Below are positions 35,363 to 45,883 of a stretch of 48,782 nt of DNA, in pieces. The position numbers and the translations under genes were made by a program. The first letter of the stretch is position 1, and each line of letters starts with the position of its first letter. The notes beneath the pieces are model-generated. The model had not been told where the DNA came from and did not search any database. It saw only the letters and a list, made by a program, of their open reading frames with translations. The DNA is from a virus, in the IMG/VR virus record IMGVR_UViG_3300021141_000014, positions 1 through 48,782 of that record. One strand, written 5' to 3'.

Positions 35363-38300
35363 ATTGTTCAGCCTCTGCCACTAGGTCGTTGAAGTTCTTC
35401 ATTGCCGCAGTGATCTCTTCGTCCTTGGCGGTAACCTCCGACCTTGGGGCGTCACCCAAGATCAGCTCACGACGCTCGCGGCGAAGGTCGCTGACGATGC
35501 GGTAGTTGGATCCGACATAATCAACGAGGCTTGCCTTCGGGTTCTCCTCGTAGATTTCAGAGGTGTCAGCACCCGCTTCCTCCCGAGCCTTGATCGTGGT
35601 CTTGAGCTCGTTGATCTCTTTGACGTTCTCGTAGAACTTGCCGCCCTCAGCCGTCTTGCCGCTGGTTTCGCCATAGAAGCGTCGCAGGAAGGCGACCTCG
35701 TTGGCCTCAACGGTATCCCCAGCCAAGCCCTTCTCAAGCGTTCCTGCACTGCGGTAGAGGAACTGGAGAGGGGGCAAGGCCTGCTCGACGAAGAACTTAA
35801 CCTCCTCCGGAGTCGGAGAGAAGGTTCCGCGCTCGTATTCATCGCCGCCACTGACGGCGTTAATGACCTCAGCAACCTTGCTGTACATCGAGTACATGAC
35901 GGTGGTGTCGCCTCGAGCGCGGCTCATGCCGGTGGTCGGGTTCAGGTCGTTAAAGTCGTCGTTGTAGATACGACGACCCAGACCGTCCTCGTTCTGCCAG
36001 TACTGGACGAACATGTCGAAGACTGATGGTGAGACGAACTCAATGAACCCAGCACCGTAGGCGATTGGGTTGACGGAGTTGATCGCAACCTTGGCCGTCC
36101 CGCCGAGGAACTGACCGAAGGTCAACTGACCACGAGCCGCCTCTACCATGCGCCGACCGAAGGCGGGGAACATGTTGTAGAAGTAAGGCATCGGGATGGC
36201 GATGTACTTCTCGCTATCGGAGAACAGGCCAAGCGGGATGATGAAGGCGTGATCCTTCACCCACTCAGGCACGTCGTCCTCATCGTAGCCAGCAGCAGCC
36301 AGCAGCAAGCCTTGAATGACACCAAGGCCAATGCCGCCGATAAGTATCTTCTTACCAGACTTGCCCAACATGGTCTTCATGTTGCGGTCGGTCGATGCAA
36401 TGCTGGCGTTGGCAAAGCCGTAGAGAGCATTGATCTCGCGAGTCCACTGACCGCGCTGGTTGAAGTTTACCGTAATGCTCTTAGCAACCTCAGCGGCCTG
36501 CGCATCGGTCATGCCGTTGTCCAGACCAGCCTTGAAGGCGGAAAGGCGAGTGGCGTTCTCGAGCGCATCGTTCCATGCCGTCACCCAATTAATAACCGAC
36601 TGGGGAGCGCTTGTCTTACCAGCCTGCAGTTGCTTAATTGCCTGCTGAAGCTCTTTCTCGAGCTCTTCAGGGTTACGGTCAAAGTCCTTGAAGAACGACT
36701 CGCGAATGGCAGTTCGACCGCCAGCCTTCTCGAATCGATCAAACAGATCTGCCACTTCCTCAGATCCTTGCGGAATCGGCTCGCCGCTGTCGGTAGCGCG
36801 GATCACTCGAATGAGCTTCTTGGCATACTTGACAGACCGACCCATAACCTTGAACTGCTCGCCATCAAGTGGCGTGCTGGACAGGTTGAGCATCACGCCC
36901 CACATGTCGCGAGCAAAGTTGACGGGGCCAAACTCCGGCATGTACTGGGTGCGCAACTGCGACCAGATGCGGGTGATTGATCCCATGTTTTCGATGAACG
37001 CACCAGCCGCACCATTCAATGTGGGAAGATCGTCGTTCTTCAGGATCGACGCGATGTCCGCCGCCATCTTCTCGTCGGGATTGAAGACGATGTACTTGTC
37101 AGTGCCGTCGACGCGAGTGGCGAAGACATTCGGCTGACGCTTGAAGCCGGTGTCGACCATCGTCTCCACAGTGCCAGTGCGTTTGTTGTACGCCCTCTTC
37201 GTCGGCGACTTGAAGATCTCCTCAGCGAGATCCGGATCCATATTCATTCCAGCCAACTGCTTGCGCACCTGCTCAAGCGTCGCCTTGGAAGGATCGATGA
37301 CCATCCAGAAGGCAGGATCCTGATTGTCGAGCGCGGCCTGAAACACAGTGTTGCCAAGGCGGTTGGCTTCAGCGCGATTGATGGCAGCTTCGCGCTGCAG
37401 GATGATGTTGGCGATGATGTTGCTGACAGGCTTGCTCGAGCCAATTGCTGACTTGAGCGACGAACCTTCGACGCTTGCGCCTCGAGTGCCAAGAGCGTGT
37501 CCGCCGTCAACGCCTTCGCGGAACAGCGGCACATAGAACTTGTAGGTGTTGCGCAGGTTCTGGATCGTTTCCGCCGACTCGACGCCGGAGTCCTGCAGGA
37601 TCTGCAGAGTACCGCCAGTCATAGCGTCAACCTTCTTCGCCACAGCTTCCAGTCGAGCACGCTTTTCTGGCGACAGCGAAACCATGTACGAACGAGCTGC
37701 AGCATCGTTGATACCGGAGCCGCCATCAGGGAATGCATCATTGCGGCTGCGGATCACCCCGTTGCGCTCTTCAGCGTGGCGGTTGTGCAGGTAGGTTTCG
37801 ACCTCGTCCATAGTAAGGCCGCGCATTGTCAGCTCGCGAAGCAGCGGCTTCAGCTCATTGAGGTGGAACTCTTGCGTCTGATACGCAGCCCTGCCCCCCA
37901 TCAACTGCTCAGCGCGGTCAATGTTGGTTTTGTCGTTATAGAAGTCGTCGATGTTCTTGACGAGCTGCTTGATCGGTCGAGCCCTGTTCACCAGTCGCTC
38001 GTACCAAAGGGTAAGTTTCGGGTGCTTCGCCACAGTTGGGTCGACGCCAAGGATGGCAGGGCCAGTCCTGAACTTGGGCGCGTTGCGGCGGACGGTCTGC
38101 GGCTGGCGCAAATCAACAGGCCCAGTTCGGTTCTGACCAGTGGGTCGACGGCCAGAGAAGCGCACGCCTTCACCGTCCATCATCTCGCGGATGCGGTCGG
38201 CATTCTCGTTGTTGATCGGCACAGCTTCGTCGATGACCGTCTCGGTGTCGCCGTTGCTGAAGGGATCGTTGCGGCCAGCACGCTGCGGAGCGAGTTGAGC

Positions 38301-41300
38301 ACCAGCGAGATCCTCGATCTGAGCCGCTCCGTTCTGGCGGACAAGAATGACAGGGATCTGGTCGATGCCAGCCGCCTTGAATGCAGCCATACGGTGACGG
38401 CCTTCATGCCCCATTACGCGGCGAGGCTGCTCCTTGCCGGATGCCATGTAAGGATCCGCTATCTCGAGGAACAGCGGCTGGCTTACCCGACGCAGCTCGT
38501 CGATGTTAAGCTCGCGAGCGCGGGTCTTCGTGGGATCCATCGTGGCCAGACGATCACGACCGTCCTTCGACAGAGTCAGGCCGAGGAACTGGTCGGGCGA
38601 CATGAACGTCATCCAACCCTTGGACTTCTTGTCGTCGCGTGGGTCGGTGTAGTCCTTGATTATCTGCTCGGTGCGCTCCGGCGTGTAGGCAGCGCGGCCT
38701 GTGCGCCCAGAGTACTGGACGCCAGCCATTCTTTTTTGAGCGTTGAGTCGGTCGTTCTTGCTGAGACCGAGGTTCTCTAGCTGCTGGTCTGAGAGTCCGG
38801 CAATTTCTTCGACAACCGCCCGAGCGCGGGATGCGAGAGGTGCTCCAGCGCGAGCTCCTTCAGCCCCTCCAGCTCGCTCACTGACGGCGGTGGCCCCGCC
38901 TTCTCGAGACGAGTTGCGATTAGTGACATCAAATTCATCCGTTGCGGCCTCGACATTTGCTCGAGCTCTTCCCGTGAGCAAACCTTCAATGCCGCTTTGG
39001 AGATATCTGTCGAGGACACCGTTTCTTTCTTCATCCGTTCCGGTCCACTTCATGATGACCAACGGCGGGTAGCCATCGGTCTTCGGGTTATATCCAGACG
39101 AACTGTCCTGCCAGTATTTTACTGCGTCCGCCAGCTTTTGCTTTGAATAATATTCGGGGGCAAAGGGAACCTCCGCCACCTTTGTAAAACCAAAGACCTC
39201 ATACAGCGCGGGGAGGAAGCCGTCTGGGAACTTCTTACTCTTAACGGCGAAGCAGTCAAGGACGGTCGCACCCTCCTCAATTGCCTTCAACATAACGGCG
39301 GGACCAGCGATGCCGCGAGCGCCCTGCTCGTTATTGATGACGGCGGTTACCATAACCTCGTCTTTCCCGACCATCGGGATGTCTATGCCATAGTCTTCGG
39401 CGTACTGCGGATCGCCCTTCTTCAGAGCAAAAAAGATCTGGCCGTCCTGTCCAAGCTGGAAGACGCGCATCTTCTCAGCCTTCACGTCGGCAGTAACGTC
39501 CTTCGCGGTGTACTCGTTAAGCACCGCCTTCGCTGGCGAGTTGTTGATGGCGTCAACAAACTCTTGGATGCTGACCCCACCCTTGTTCTTTGCCTGATCA
39601 GACGTCCGCCAGTTGGACGCCGCCATGTCGCTGGCCAGACGCGCCTGACGGGCGCTGTCGATGTTCGGCGTAGAAAGGTCACCGATCCTGTCGACAAGAT
39701 CCTGCGTGACCTCAACAATGGGCAACGACTGCTGGAATTCGTAGCGAGCCGTCTCTGGGGTTGCCTTTTTGCCACGAGCCGCTGTCTTACTGTTCGACTC
39801 CTTGATGAAGTCCTGCCAAAGCAACTCATAGCTGACCGGCGTCTCGAGGCGACCAACAACCCGTCCTTTAATGCCGAGCGGAAAGTCGGGATGTGCCTGT
39901 GTTCCATCCTTGCCAAGCGACACCATGCCATCGTCAATAACTTCAACCACAAGCACGCCATCACCCCAGCGGTGACCAGCCATTGAAGGCTCTCTGGTGG
40001 CGTCGAGGATCTGCTTCATTGATGGAGCGCCAAGCTCGAGAGCAGCTTTGCTTTCGAGGATGCTCATGATGCGTTTACGGGCATCGAAGCTGATGCGGTG
40101 GATGTAAGCGTCCAGCGCCTCGACATCGCTGAAGCTAGGGAACTCGCTTAGATACTTTGCGATGCGGGTGTCTGCCTCCTTGGCCGACCGGATCATATCA
40201 GCGAGCTTGTCCGAAGCGTCGCCGCTAATGCGACCATCGCGAGCATATGCTTCCAGTGTAGCGAAGTAGGAGTTATTAACCGTCGTGTTGGACTTGTGCA
40301 TGTCTGCACTGCCCATCACGATCATCATGTAGTTCGCCCCTTCCTTGACCTTCTTCATCTTCTTGGTCAGGACGGCTCCACCACGATTGGCCCACGCCAC
40401 CATAGCGTCGATGTTCGATTGGCGCAGGGGGAAGTTCGGCCCACCAAGCAGCGGGACAGCTACTGTTTGCGAGGAGTCGATTCCGGTATACAGCGCCGCT
40501 GCTGCAGTGCGATCAGAGATCGTCGGAAACAGCTTCTTGCCGATAAGTTCCTTGAGGGTGATTACAGGAATCTGCTCGCTCGACGCCAGTTCATCTATGG
40601 TTGAAACGTCAACGATCTCACCACCAACATCGGCGATGTCTTCTTTAAGGCTCTCGATTGCGCTATCGAGCCCTTTCTCCGGATTGTATCGGCGAGCCGA
40701 ATACCGGACGCTATCGCCATCAGCAAGAGGAGCTGGCCCCTCGTAGTCGTACGATCCAGTGCGGAAGCCGTCGAAGATGTCGGCGATTGATACAACGCCA
40801 TCACGATTCAGCAGCCTGCGGTACTCTCTGCGCAGGTCGCTGAGGAAATCGACAAAGCGAATGAAGCTGGCCTTGAGCCCCTTCATTGAAGTGCCACGAT
40901 CCTTTGCATCGACCAAAGCGCCAAACGCAACAGCCTGCGCTTCATCAAGAGCAAGGGGCGTGTCGCCAAAGTTGGCGACAAGGTCGTCGTAGACACTGCG
41001 CTCGCCATCGAGAGTGATGGTCTTCAGCTTGCGAACGATGCTCGGGTCGAGATCAGCAATCCGCATCCCGTCGCGGAATGTTTCATTAATGGTGTTGAAG
41101 CCATCGGGATCCTCGACGCGCAGGATGTCCTGAATGACGTGGAATGCTTCGTGCGCCGCGTTCTCGCGGGAGATCTCCAAGAGGCTGTCGCTGAGAGACA
41201 TCGTGATCAGGCCACGGAAACCGTTCTGGCTGATCTCGTATGCACGATAGGATCCGCTCGCCTCTGATCCCAGCTCAATTCCGCTTGCCGCTGCAGATCG

Positions 41301-44300
41301 GGCGTTCGTTGCTGTGATCGACGGCACGAACAGGATGTCGACCTTCGAGTTCTTGGGCAGGACGCGAGACATGACCTCGCCCATCTGGAAGGCGTAATAG
41401 AGCTGGCGGGAGTTGTAGTTGTTCTGCTTCAGGAGCGAGCGCAGGCGGCTGGCCACGACCTTGCCCTGAGAGCCACGCTCAGCGATCTTGTCGAGCCGGT
41501 CCTTGATGACGGCGTCGTAATCGATGTCTGGCGCAGGCGTTTCTGTTGCCTGACCTTCTGCCTCTGCCTTCTTGGTAAGCGGAGTTTCCTTTACGACATC
41601 GCTGGCTTTCCGGCGTGGATTACGCACCCTGTCGCGACGGCCAGAGTAGCGAACATTCGACTCTCCTTCGCTGGCGCGCTGGTCGGCTTCGCTGTAGATC
41701 TCATCCTCGATGTCGGAGGCAAGGGTATCGCGCTGCTGCTCGATAGCATCCTCGAGCGCCGACATGCCTTCGTCCCAGCGATCTGCGGGGGGAACGTCCT
41801 TCATTCGCTCGTCGATGTCTACGTAGGACTCCTCGTCGATGAGGCCTTCCTTGATCATCTTCTTGGCAAGCTTGCGTACCTCGGTCGCGTTCTCCGTTTC
41901 AGACACGCTCTCGACGGCGTCGTCGAACCGCTGGTTGTGCTCAACCATGCGCGGATCGTTGTCGACATCCACCTCTTCCTCAGCGTCCTGCTGCTGGACC
42001 TCTTCGACCTTTGGCGGCGTGCGCCGTCTGGGCGCAGGAAGCTGGCGCTGCGCTGGAGGTGCGGTGACTTCGGGCGTGCTTGCCGCCTCAACAGGCTCCG
42101 GTGCTGGCAAGGCTTCTGCTCGACGACGCGGTGCAGGTTGTTCGGCCTCGACCGGCAACTGGTCGGTGTTCTGTTCGAAGCCAGTGAAGCGGGTGGGTGA
42201 AATGACTTCCGGCAGACCGCTCTCGGCTGGGACAATGGCGCGGGTGCGCGTGCGGTCCACCGACCGGCGCGGGTTCATGTCGCTGCCGACAACGCCGTTG
42301 TAGCGCCTTCCGGTTTTTGGATTAATGTCTGGGTTGCGCAGGTTGGACTCAAGATCCTGCGACATGCGCGGGGTGCCGCGAACGACGCGGTCAAACAGGG
42401 CGGTAGGCTCAACGTCCTCAGAGACGATCTCATCGCCCTGCTCGTACTGGATACGGACGCGACCGCCCTCTGCGCCTACAATTGTAGCAACGGTTCCGCC
42501 GAGCTCTTCGCCGTACACTTCGGGGTTAAGGAAGAACTGGGCTTCCGGTTCCGGAGCACCGGCACGCAGGTCTTCACGCTGGGTTCCTGCGCCAGTGGCA
42601 GTGTCAAACCGCCTTTGACGCACGTCTGCCATGCGGAATGCTTGAGACGCCTCGCGCTCACGCTGAGCCTCGTCGGCCACTTGATCCTGCGTCATGACGA
42701 CGCTGCCTTTTCCTCCGCGCTCTGGGCGCGCAATGAAGGTCTCACCCTGCGGGGTCGTAGGTTGGTAGTTGTTGACGATGTTGCGCAGGCCATTGACGAA
42801 CTGCTTGCCCGTACCACCCGTCTCAATCACGCTGGCGATAGACGATAGAGCTGGGCTCTCAGCCACAATGGCCGGATCGATCTTGCTTAGCTCATCGGTG
42901 ATTATCTGCCGCGACCGGCTGACTGGCGTGGTGCCGCCAATCATTCCCGAGATACGGCGCACAGCCTCGGGCTCAACGCGAGCAGCTTCCTCTTGGTTGA
43001 GGATGCGTGCGACCTGCTCAACTTTTGTCGCGTCGCTCACCGGCTGCGACATGATGTCGGCGATGCGCGGGTTGTTCTGGTTGTTGGTGGCGATCTCGAG
43101 GATCTGGGTCGGGGTGTAGTTCAGCCCACCAGCCGAGACGTTGCCCATATTGCCAAGCTCGACGGCGTTCGCGTCTTGGATGAGGCCACCGCCCTGACGT
43201 ACAGGATTGGCCCCCTCACGAGCTGCAAGGGCAGTAAAGAGCTCGTCGTCCTCTGCGCCGCGTTGCTGGGTATCAGCGTTGCCGCGAGAGAGCTCTACGC
43301 CAGCACCAACTGACGACTCGACAAAGCCTGCTGGCAGTTCGCCAGCAAACTCTGCGACGATGTCCTGTGGGCTGGTGATCTCACCATCAGCCAGTAGCTG
43401 GGCAGACGCTTCACCGGCAGAGCCAAGAGCGCCCTGAACAGGAGCTTCAACTACGCCTCCGGCAATTACAGCGCCAGCACGTCGGCCAGCTCCAGCCTCC
43501 GCTGCGTCACCAAGGACTTTACTCGCAACCCGTCCACTTCCCAGCTTACCGGCAAGACCAACAGACAGCGCGTCAAATGCGGCGACAGCAAGGCCGCGAC
43601 GGAGACCGCGTTCCTTGGCCTCAGCCATGATCTCTGGATTCTCGATGGCCGCTTTGAGGGCTTCGGGATCGTCAAGGTCAACGCCATTCTTCTCGAGCGT
43701 GTCGAGCATGGTGCTGCCAAACTCAGTCGCGAAGCTGCCAATGCCAGAGCCAAGACCACCGCCGACACGACCGCCGACAACAGCACCCGCTGGGCCTGCC
43801 GGAGCACCAGCCACCGCACCTGCGGCACCGCCGACAACACCACCCACGATGGAGTAAAGCGAAGACGGAATGCTTTCGATTGCCACATTGGTCAGCAGGC
43901 GCGGGTTCGTGAAGATCTCGCGAGCAGAGGCAAGGAAGCCGTCAGCCGACTGGAAGCGCTCGTATGCGTCCTGTTCTTCCTTGTTTCGAGCAGCTCGTTG
44001 GACGCGATTACGACCAGCAATAATGCCTTCAATGTCTTCTTGCTCAGTATCTCCGATCAGCGCCTCAAGAGCATTCTGTGTCGATTGAGCTGCGCCGATG
44101 CCGCGACGAAGAGCTGCGCCAAAGCCACCCTCTCCGTAACCGCCACTCTGATTGATCTGCTGGCGTGAGCTCTCAATGTCTTGGATGTTCGCGATGATGT
44201 CTGCGCGTTCGCTTTCCAGCTCCTCCTTGAAGCTGTCGAGGACAGGGAGATAATCACCAACCGCTGACACGGCGCGATACACGCCGCTCTTCTTGAGTTG

Positions 44301-44513
44301 CTGCTCATTCCACTTGATTTTGTTTTCTACGTCAGCAAGGCGACGACGAAGCGAATCGACGTTGGAATCGGTGCTCTTATTCAGCGGCTCTGTGCTGATC
44401 CCTCTGCTTGGGCGTGAGCTGCTCGGCGAACCGCTCGCAGGCTTACTCTGTCCGCCAGATCGAACTTCCGCAAGCAGTCGATCCATTGCGGACGTGTAGT
44501 TGCTACCAGCCAT
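35361..44513 (-). CDS. Giant polyvalent internal virion protein (3,050 aa)
   Basis: ATG at 44513, GGGA upstream. Residues about 218-260 form a Gly/Ala-rich hydrophobic zone (SIVGGVVGGAAGAVAG); about 780-860 is Pro/Arg rich. Module with zincin motif HEAFH at 1121-1125. GNAT-like segment near 1740 (GATVLDCFAVKS then YEVFGFTKVAEVPF). ParB-like segment near 2035 (MGHEGRHRMAAFKAAGI). The C-terminal 600 residues resemble the LPD38 domain of polyvalent proteins (WVTAWNDALENATRLSAFKA). A VRYSGRR-like motif recurs at 954, 1269, 1932 and 2117. Such proteins are packed in the head and injected with the DNA. Confidence 0.85.
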   Translation of the reverse strand: MAGSNYTSAMDRLLAEVRSGGQSKPASGSPSSSRPSRGISTEPLNKSTDSNVDSLRRRLADVENKIKWNEQQLKKSGVYRAVSAVGDYLPVLDSFKEELESERADIIANIQDIESSRQQINQSGGYGEGGFGAALRRGIGAAQSTQNALEALIGDTEQEDIEGIIAGRNRVQRAARNKEEQDAYERFQSADGFLASAREIFTNPRLLTNVAIESIPSSLYSIVGGVVGGAAGAVAGAPAGPAGAVVGGRVGGGLGSGIGSFATEFGSTMLDTLEKNGVDLDDPEALKAAIENPEIMAEAKERGLRRGLAVAAFDALSVGLAGKLGSGRVASKVLGDAAEAGAGRRAGAVIAGGVVEAPVQGALGSAGEASAQLLADGEITSPQDIVAEFAGELPAGFVESSVGAGVELSRGNADTQQRGAEDDELFTALAAREGANPVRQGGGLIQDANAVELGNMGNVSAGGLNYTPTQILEIATNNQNNPRIADIMSQPVSDATKVEQVARILNQEEAARVEPEAVRRISGMIGGTTPVSRSRQIITDELSKIDPAIVAESPALSSIASVIETGGTGKQFVNGLRNIVNNYQPTTPQGETFIARPERGGKGSVVMTQDQVADEAQREREASQAFRMADVRQRRFDTATGAGTQREDLRAGAPEPEAQFFLNPEVYGEELGGTVATIVGAEGGRVRIQYEQGDEIVSEDVEPTALFDRVVRGTPRMSQDLESNLRNPDINPKTGRRYNGVVGSDMNPRRSVDRTRTRAIVPAESGLPEVISPTRFTGFEQNTDQLPVEAEQPAPRRRAEALPAPEPVEAASTPEVTAPPAQRQLPAPRRRTPPKVEEVQQQDAEEEVDVDNDPRMVEHNQRFDDAVESVSETENATEVRKLAKKMIKEGLIDEESYVDIDERMKDVPPADRWDEGMSALEDAIEQQRDTLASDIEDEIYSEADQRASEGESNVRYSGRRDRVRNPRRKASDVVKETPLTKKAEAEGQATETPAPDIDYDAVIKDRLDKIAERGSQGKVVASRLRSLLKQNNYNSRQLYYAFQMGEVMSRVLPKNSKVDILFVPSITATNARSAAASGIELGSEASGSYRAYEISQNGFRGLITMSLSDSLLEISRENAAHEAFHVIQDILRVEDPDGFNTINETFRDGMRIADLDPSIVRKLKTITLDGERSVYDDLVANFGDTPLALDEAQAVAFGALVDAKDRGTSMKGLKASFIRFVDFLSDLRREYRRLLNRDGVVSIADIFDGFRTGSYDYEGPAPLADGDSVRYSARRYNPEKGLDSAIESLKEDIADVGGEIVDVSTIDELASSEQIPVITLKELIGKKLFPTISDRTAAAALYTGIDSSQTVAVPLLGGPNFPLRQSNIDAMVAWANRGGAVLTKKMKKVKEGANYMMIVMGSADMHKSNTTVNNSYFATLEAYARDGRISGDASDKLADMIRSAKEADTRIAKYLSEFPSFSDVEALDAYIHRISFDARKRIMSILESKAALELGAPSMKQILDATREPSMAGHRWGDGVLVVEVIDDGMVSLGKDGTQAHPDFPLGIKGRVVGRLETPVSYELLWQDFIKESNSKTAARGKKATPETARYEFQQSLPIVEVTQDLVDRIGDLSTPNIDSARQARLASDMAASNWRTSDQAKNKGGVSIQEFVDAINNSPAKAVLNEYTAKDVTADVKAEKMRVFQLGQDGQIFFALKKGDPQYAEDYGIDIPMVGKDEVMVTAVINNEQGARGIAGPAVMLKAIEEGATVLDCFAVKSKKFPDGFLPALYEVFGFTKVAEVPFAPEYYSKQKLADAVKYWQDSSSGYNPKTDGYPPLVIMKWTGTDEERNGVLDRYLQSGIEGLLTGRARANVEAATDEFDVTNRNSSREGGATAVSERAGGAEGARAGAPLASRARAVVEEIAGLSDQQLENLGLSKNDRLNAQKRMAGVQYSGRTGRAAYTPERTEQIIKDYTDPRDDKKSKGWMTFMSPDQFLGLTLSKDGRDRLATMDPTKTRARELNIDELRRVSQPLFLEIADPYMASGKEQPRRVMGHEGRHRMAAFKAAGIDQIPVILVRQNGAAQIEDLAGAQLAPQRAGRNDPFSNGDTETVIDEAVPINNENADRIREMMDGEGVRFSGRRPTGQNRTGPVDLRQPQTVRRNAPKFRTGPAILGVDPTVAKHPKLTLWYERLVNRARPIKQLVKNIDDFYNDKTNIDRAEQLMGGRAAYQTQEFHLNELKPLLRELTMRGLTMDEVETYLHNRHAEERNGVIRSRNDAFPDGGSGINDAAARSYMVSLSPEKRARLEAVAKKVDAMTGGTLQILQDSGVESAETIQNLRNTYKFYVPLFREGVDGGHALGTRGASVEGSSLKSAIGSSKPVSNIIANIILQREAAINRAEANRLGNTVFQAALDNQDPAFWMVIDPSKATLEQVRKQLAGMNMDPDLAEEIFKSPTKRAYNKRTGTVETMVDTGFKRQPNVFATRVDGTDKYIVFNPDEKMAADIASILKNDDLPTLNGAAGAFIENMGSITRIWSQLRTQYMPEFGPVNFARDMWGVMLNLSSTPLDGEQFKVMGRSVKYAKKLIRVIRATDSGEPIPQGSEEVADLFDRFEKAGGRTAIRESFFKDFDRNPEELEKELQQAIKQLQAGKTSAPQSVINWVTAWNDALENATRLSAFKAGLDNGMTDAQAAEVAKSITVNFNQRGQWTREINALYGFANASIASTDRNMKTMLGKSGKKILIGGIGLGVIQGLLLAAAGYDEDDVPEWVKDHAFIIPLGLFSDSEKYIAIPMPYFYNMFPAFGRRMVEAARGQLTFGQFLGGTAKVAINSVNPIAYGAGFIEFVSPSVFDMFVQYWQNEDGLGRRIYNDDFNDLNPTTGMSRARGDTTVMYSMYSKVAEVINAVSGGDEYERGTFSPTPEEVKFFVEQALPPLQFLYRSAGTLEKGLAGDTVEANEVAFLRRFYGETSGKTAEGGKFYENVKEINELKTTIKAREEAGADTSEIYEENPKASLVDYVGSNYRIVSDLRRERRELILGDAPRSEVTAKDEEITAAMKNFNDLVAEAEQ

Positions 44514-44541
44514 TTTTCATCCCAAAAGCAGTCAGAGGTGA

Positions 44542-45873
44542 TTAATTACCAAGAGCTCGCAATACCTTGCTCGGGTCAAAAGCGCCAGCACTAGATATGC
44601 CAGCCCCCTTCAAAATGCTGTCGTAGTACTTGCGGTCACGAGCAGCGCGGTCGAGGACGGTGTTGATGCCGGTGATGACCGCATCCGGATTACCACGCCC
44701 TTTCGTCATGCGCCCTTCAATGCCGTCGTAGGCACGAGTTGTCGGCGACTGAACATACTCACGACCGACCTTTTGCATACGTGGGAAGATGACGCTTCCG
44801 ACTGCGTTGGAATCGTTGTTCTGAAGGAGCATTACCTCTCGCTGCAACTCCGTCATGTAACCCGTTGTATCGGCAACCTTGATCGTTCCTTCCTTCAAGC
44901 CCTTGATTGCCTGTTCACGACGGCTGATTTCGAAACTCAGCATCTCGGCATATTCATCAGGTACAGCCGCACGGAAAGCGTTCACCATCGAAGCTCGCGC
45001 CTGCGGATCATTGGTGATCTTGTGCATTGTGTTGGCAAACACAGCGGCCTTGTCGAAAAGTCGGTTCGCGTCCATGTTGCCGGAACGCCTTTCGAGTCGA
45101 CCAGTTCTTGGATTTATCCCAACAAAGTCGATGTTCACTTTGCCCTTAACATTCGACGGACGAAGGTCTGCAATAGACACGCTTCCTCGACGGAAGCCGA
45201 GATTGTCAGCGGTTTTTCCGAGATCAACAGCCGCCACATTGAGAACGGCGCGCTTCTGCCTCGGATCATTTATCCAAGAACCAGTTGGGTTTTGCATGGC
45301 CGCAAGCAATGCGGGTGCGCCAGCAGCAGCCCCAGCCATACGAAGAACAGCAGTTCCTGCCTTGGGATTGTTGGCAATTGCGTTGTAGTCCTGCGTCTTT
45401 ATCGCGCCGACAAGCATTCGAAATGCATTACGGTCGTCGCGCTCTGCCTGCACTGCCGCTGCTTCACTGCGAGCAAGAGATATTCTGGCTTGCTCATTGC
45501 GGATACCAGCCCAGCCGCGTGCAGATGCGTCTCTACTCGAGCGAAGGTTCTCTTCCTGTATTCGGGGATACCACTCGTTCTCAAGTGCTTGTCCCTTGTT
45601 GTTGAGCTCGAAGCCCTCGAGCTGCGTCTGGTCAACCTTCTCTTTGAAGGGACGGCGCGAGATGTCGTACCTGTTCTGCTCTGTAAGCATATTCTGCGTC
45701 TGAACGGCGCGCTGCTCAGCACTCCTAGCGCGATCCTCTGCGTTCAAAGCAATCCTGCGGTTGAATGCGGTTTCTTCGTCAAGACGCGCCTCGTCTCGAT
45801 AGGACTTGAACATGCCAAGCCCTTGGCCGAGCGCTTTGGAGAAGGACTCTGCGGGATCAATGAAAGCGCTCAT
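44542..45873 (-). CDS. Putative internal virion protein (443 aa)
   Basis: ATG at 45873, eight bases after AAGG. MSAFIDPAESFSKALGQGLG, long helical stretches (RRIALNAEDRARSAEQRAVQ; RSEAAAVQAERDDRNAFRML), Ala-rich middle (LRMAGAAAGAPALLAAMQNP) and end ISSAGAFDPSKVLRALGN. Size, helical content and position next to the giant protein fit a second ejection protein of a short-tailed phage. No enzyme motif is visible. Confidence 0.65.
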   Translation of the reverse strand: MSAFIDPAESFSKALGQGLGMFKSYRDEARLDEETAFNRRIALNAEDRARSAEQRAVQTQNMLTEQNRYDISRRPFKEKVDQTQLEGFELNNKGQALENEWYPRIQEENLRSSRDASARGWAGIRNEQARISLARSEAAAVQAERDDRNAFRMLVGAIKTQDYNAIANNPKAGTAVLRMAGAAAGAPALLAAMQNPTGSWINDPRQKRAVLNVAAVDLGKTADNLGFRRGSVSIADLRPSNVKGKVNIDFVGINPRTGRLERRSGNMDANRLFDKAAVFANTMHKITNDPQARASMVNAFRAAVPDEYAEMLSFEISRREQAIKGLKEGTIKVADTTGYMTELQREVMLLQNNDSNAVGSVIFPRMQKVGREYVQSPTTRAYDGIEGRMTKGRGNPDAVITGINTVLDRAARDRKYYDSILKGAGISSAGAFDPSKVLRALGN

Positions 45874-45883
45874 AATCTATGCC

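Noticed and set aside
37497-38780. 427-residue open frame on the plus strand
   Set aside because: It lies wholly antisense to the giant virion gene, has no ribosome site and shows low-complexity, shadow-like composition.
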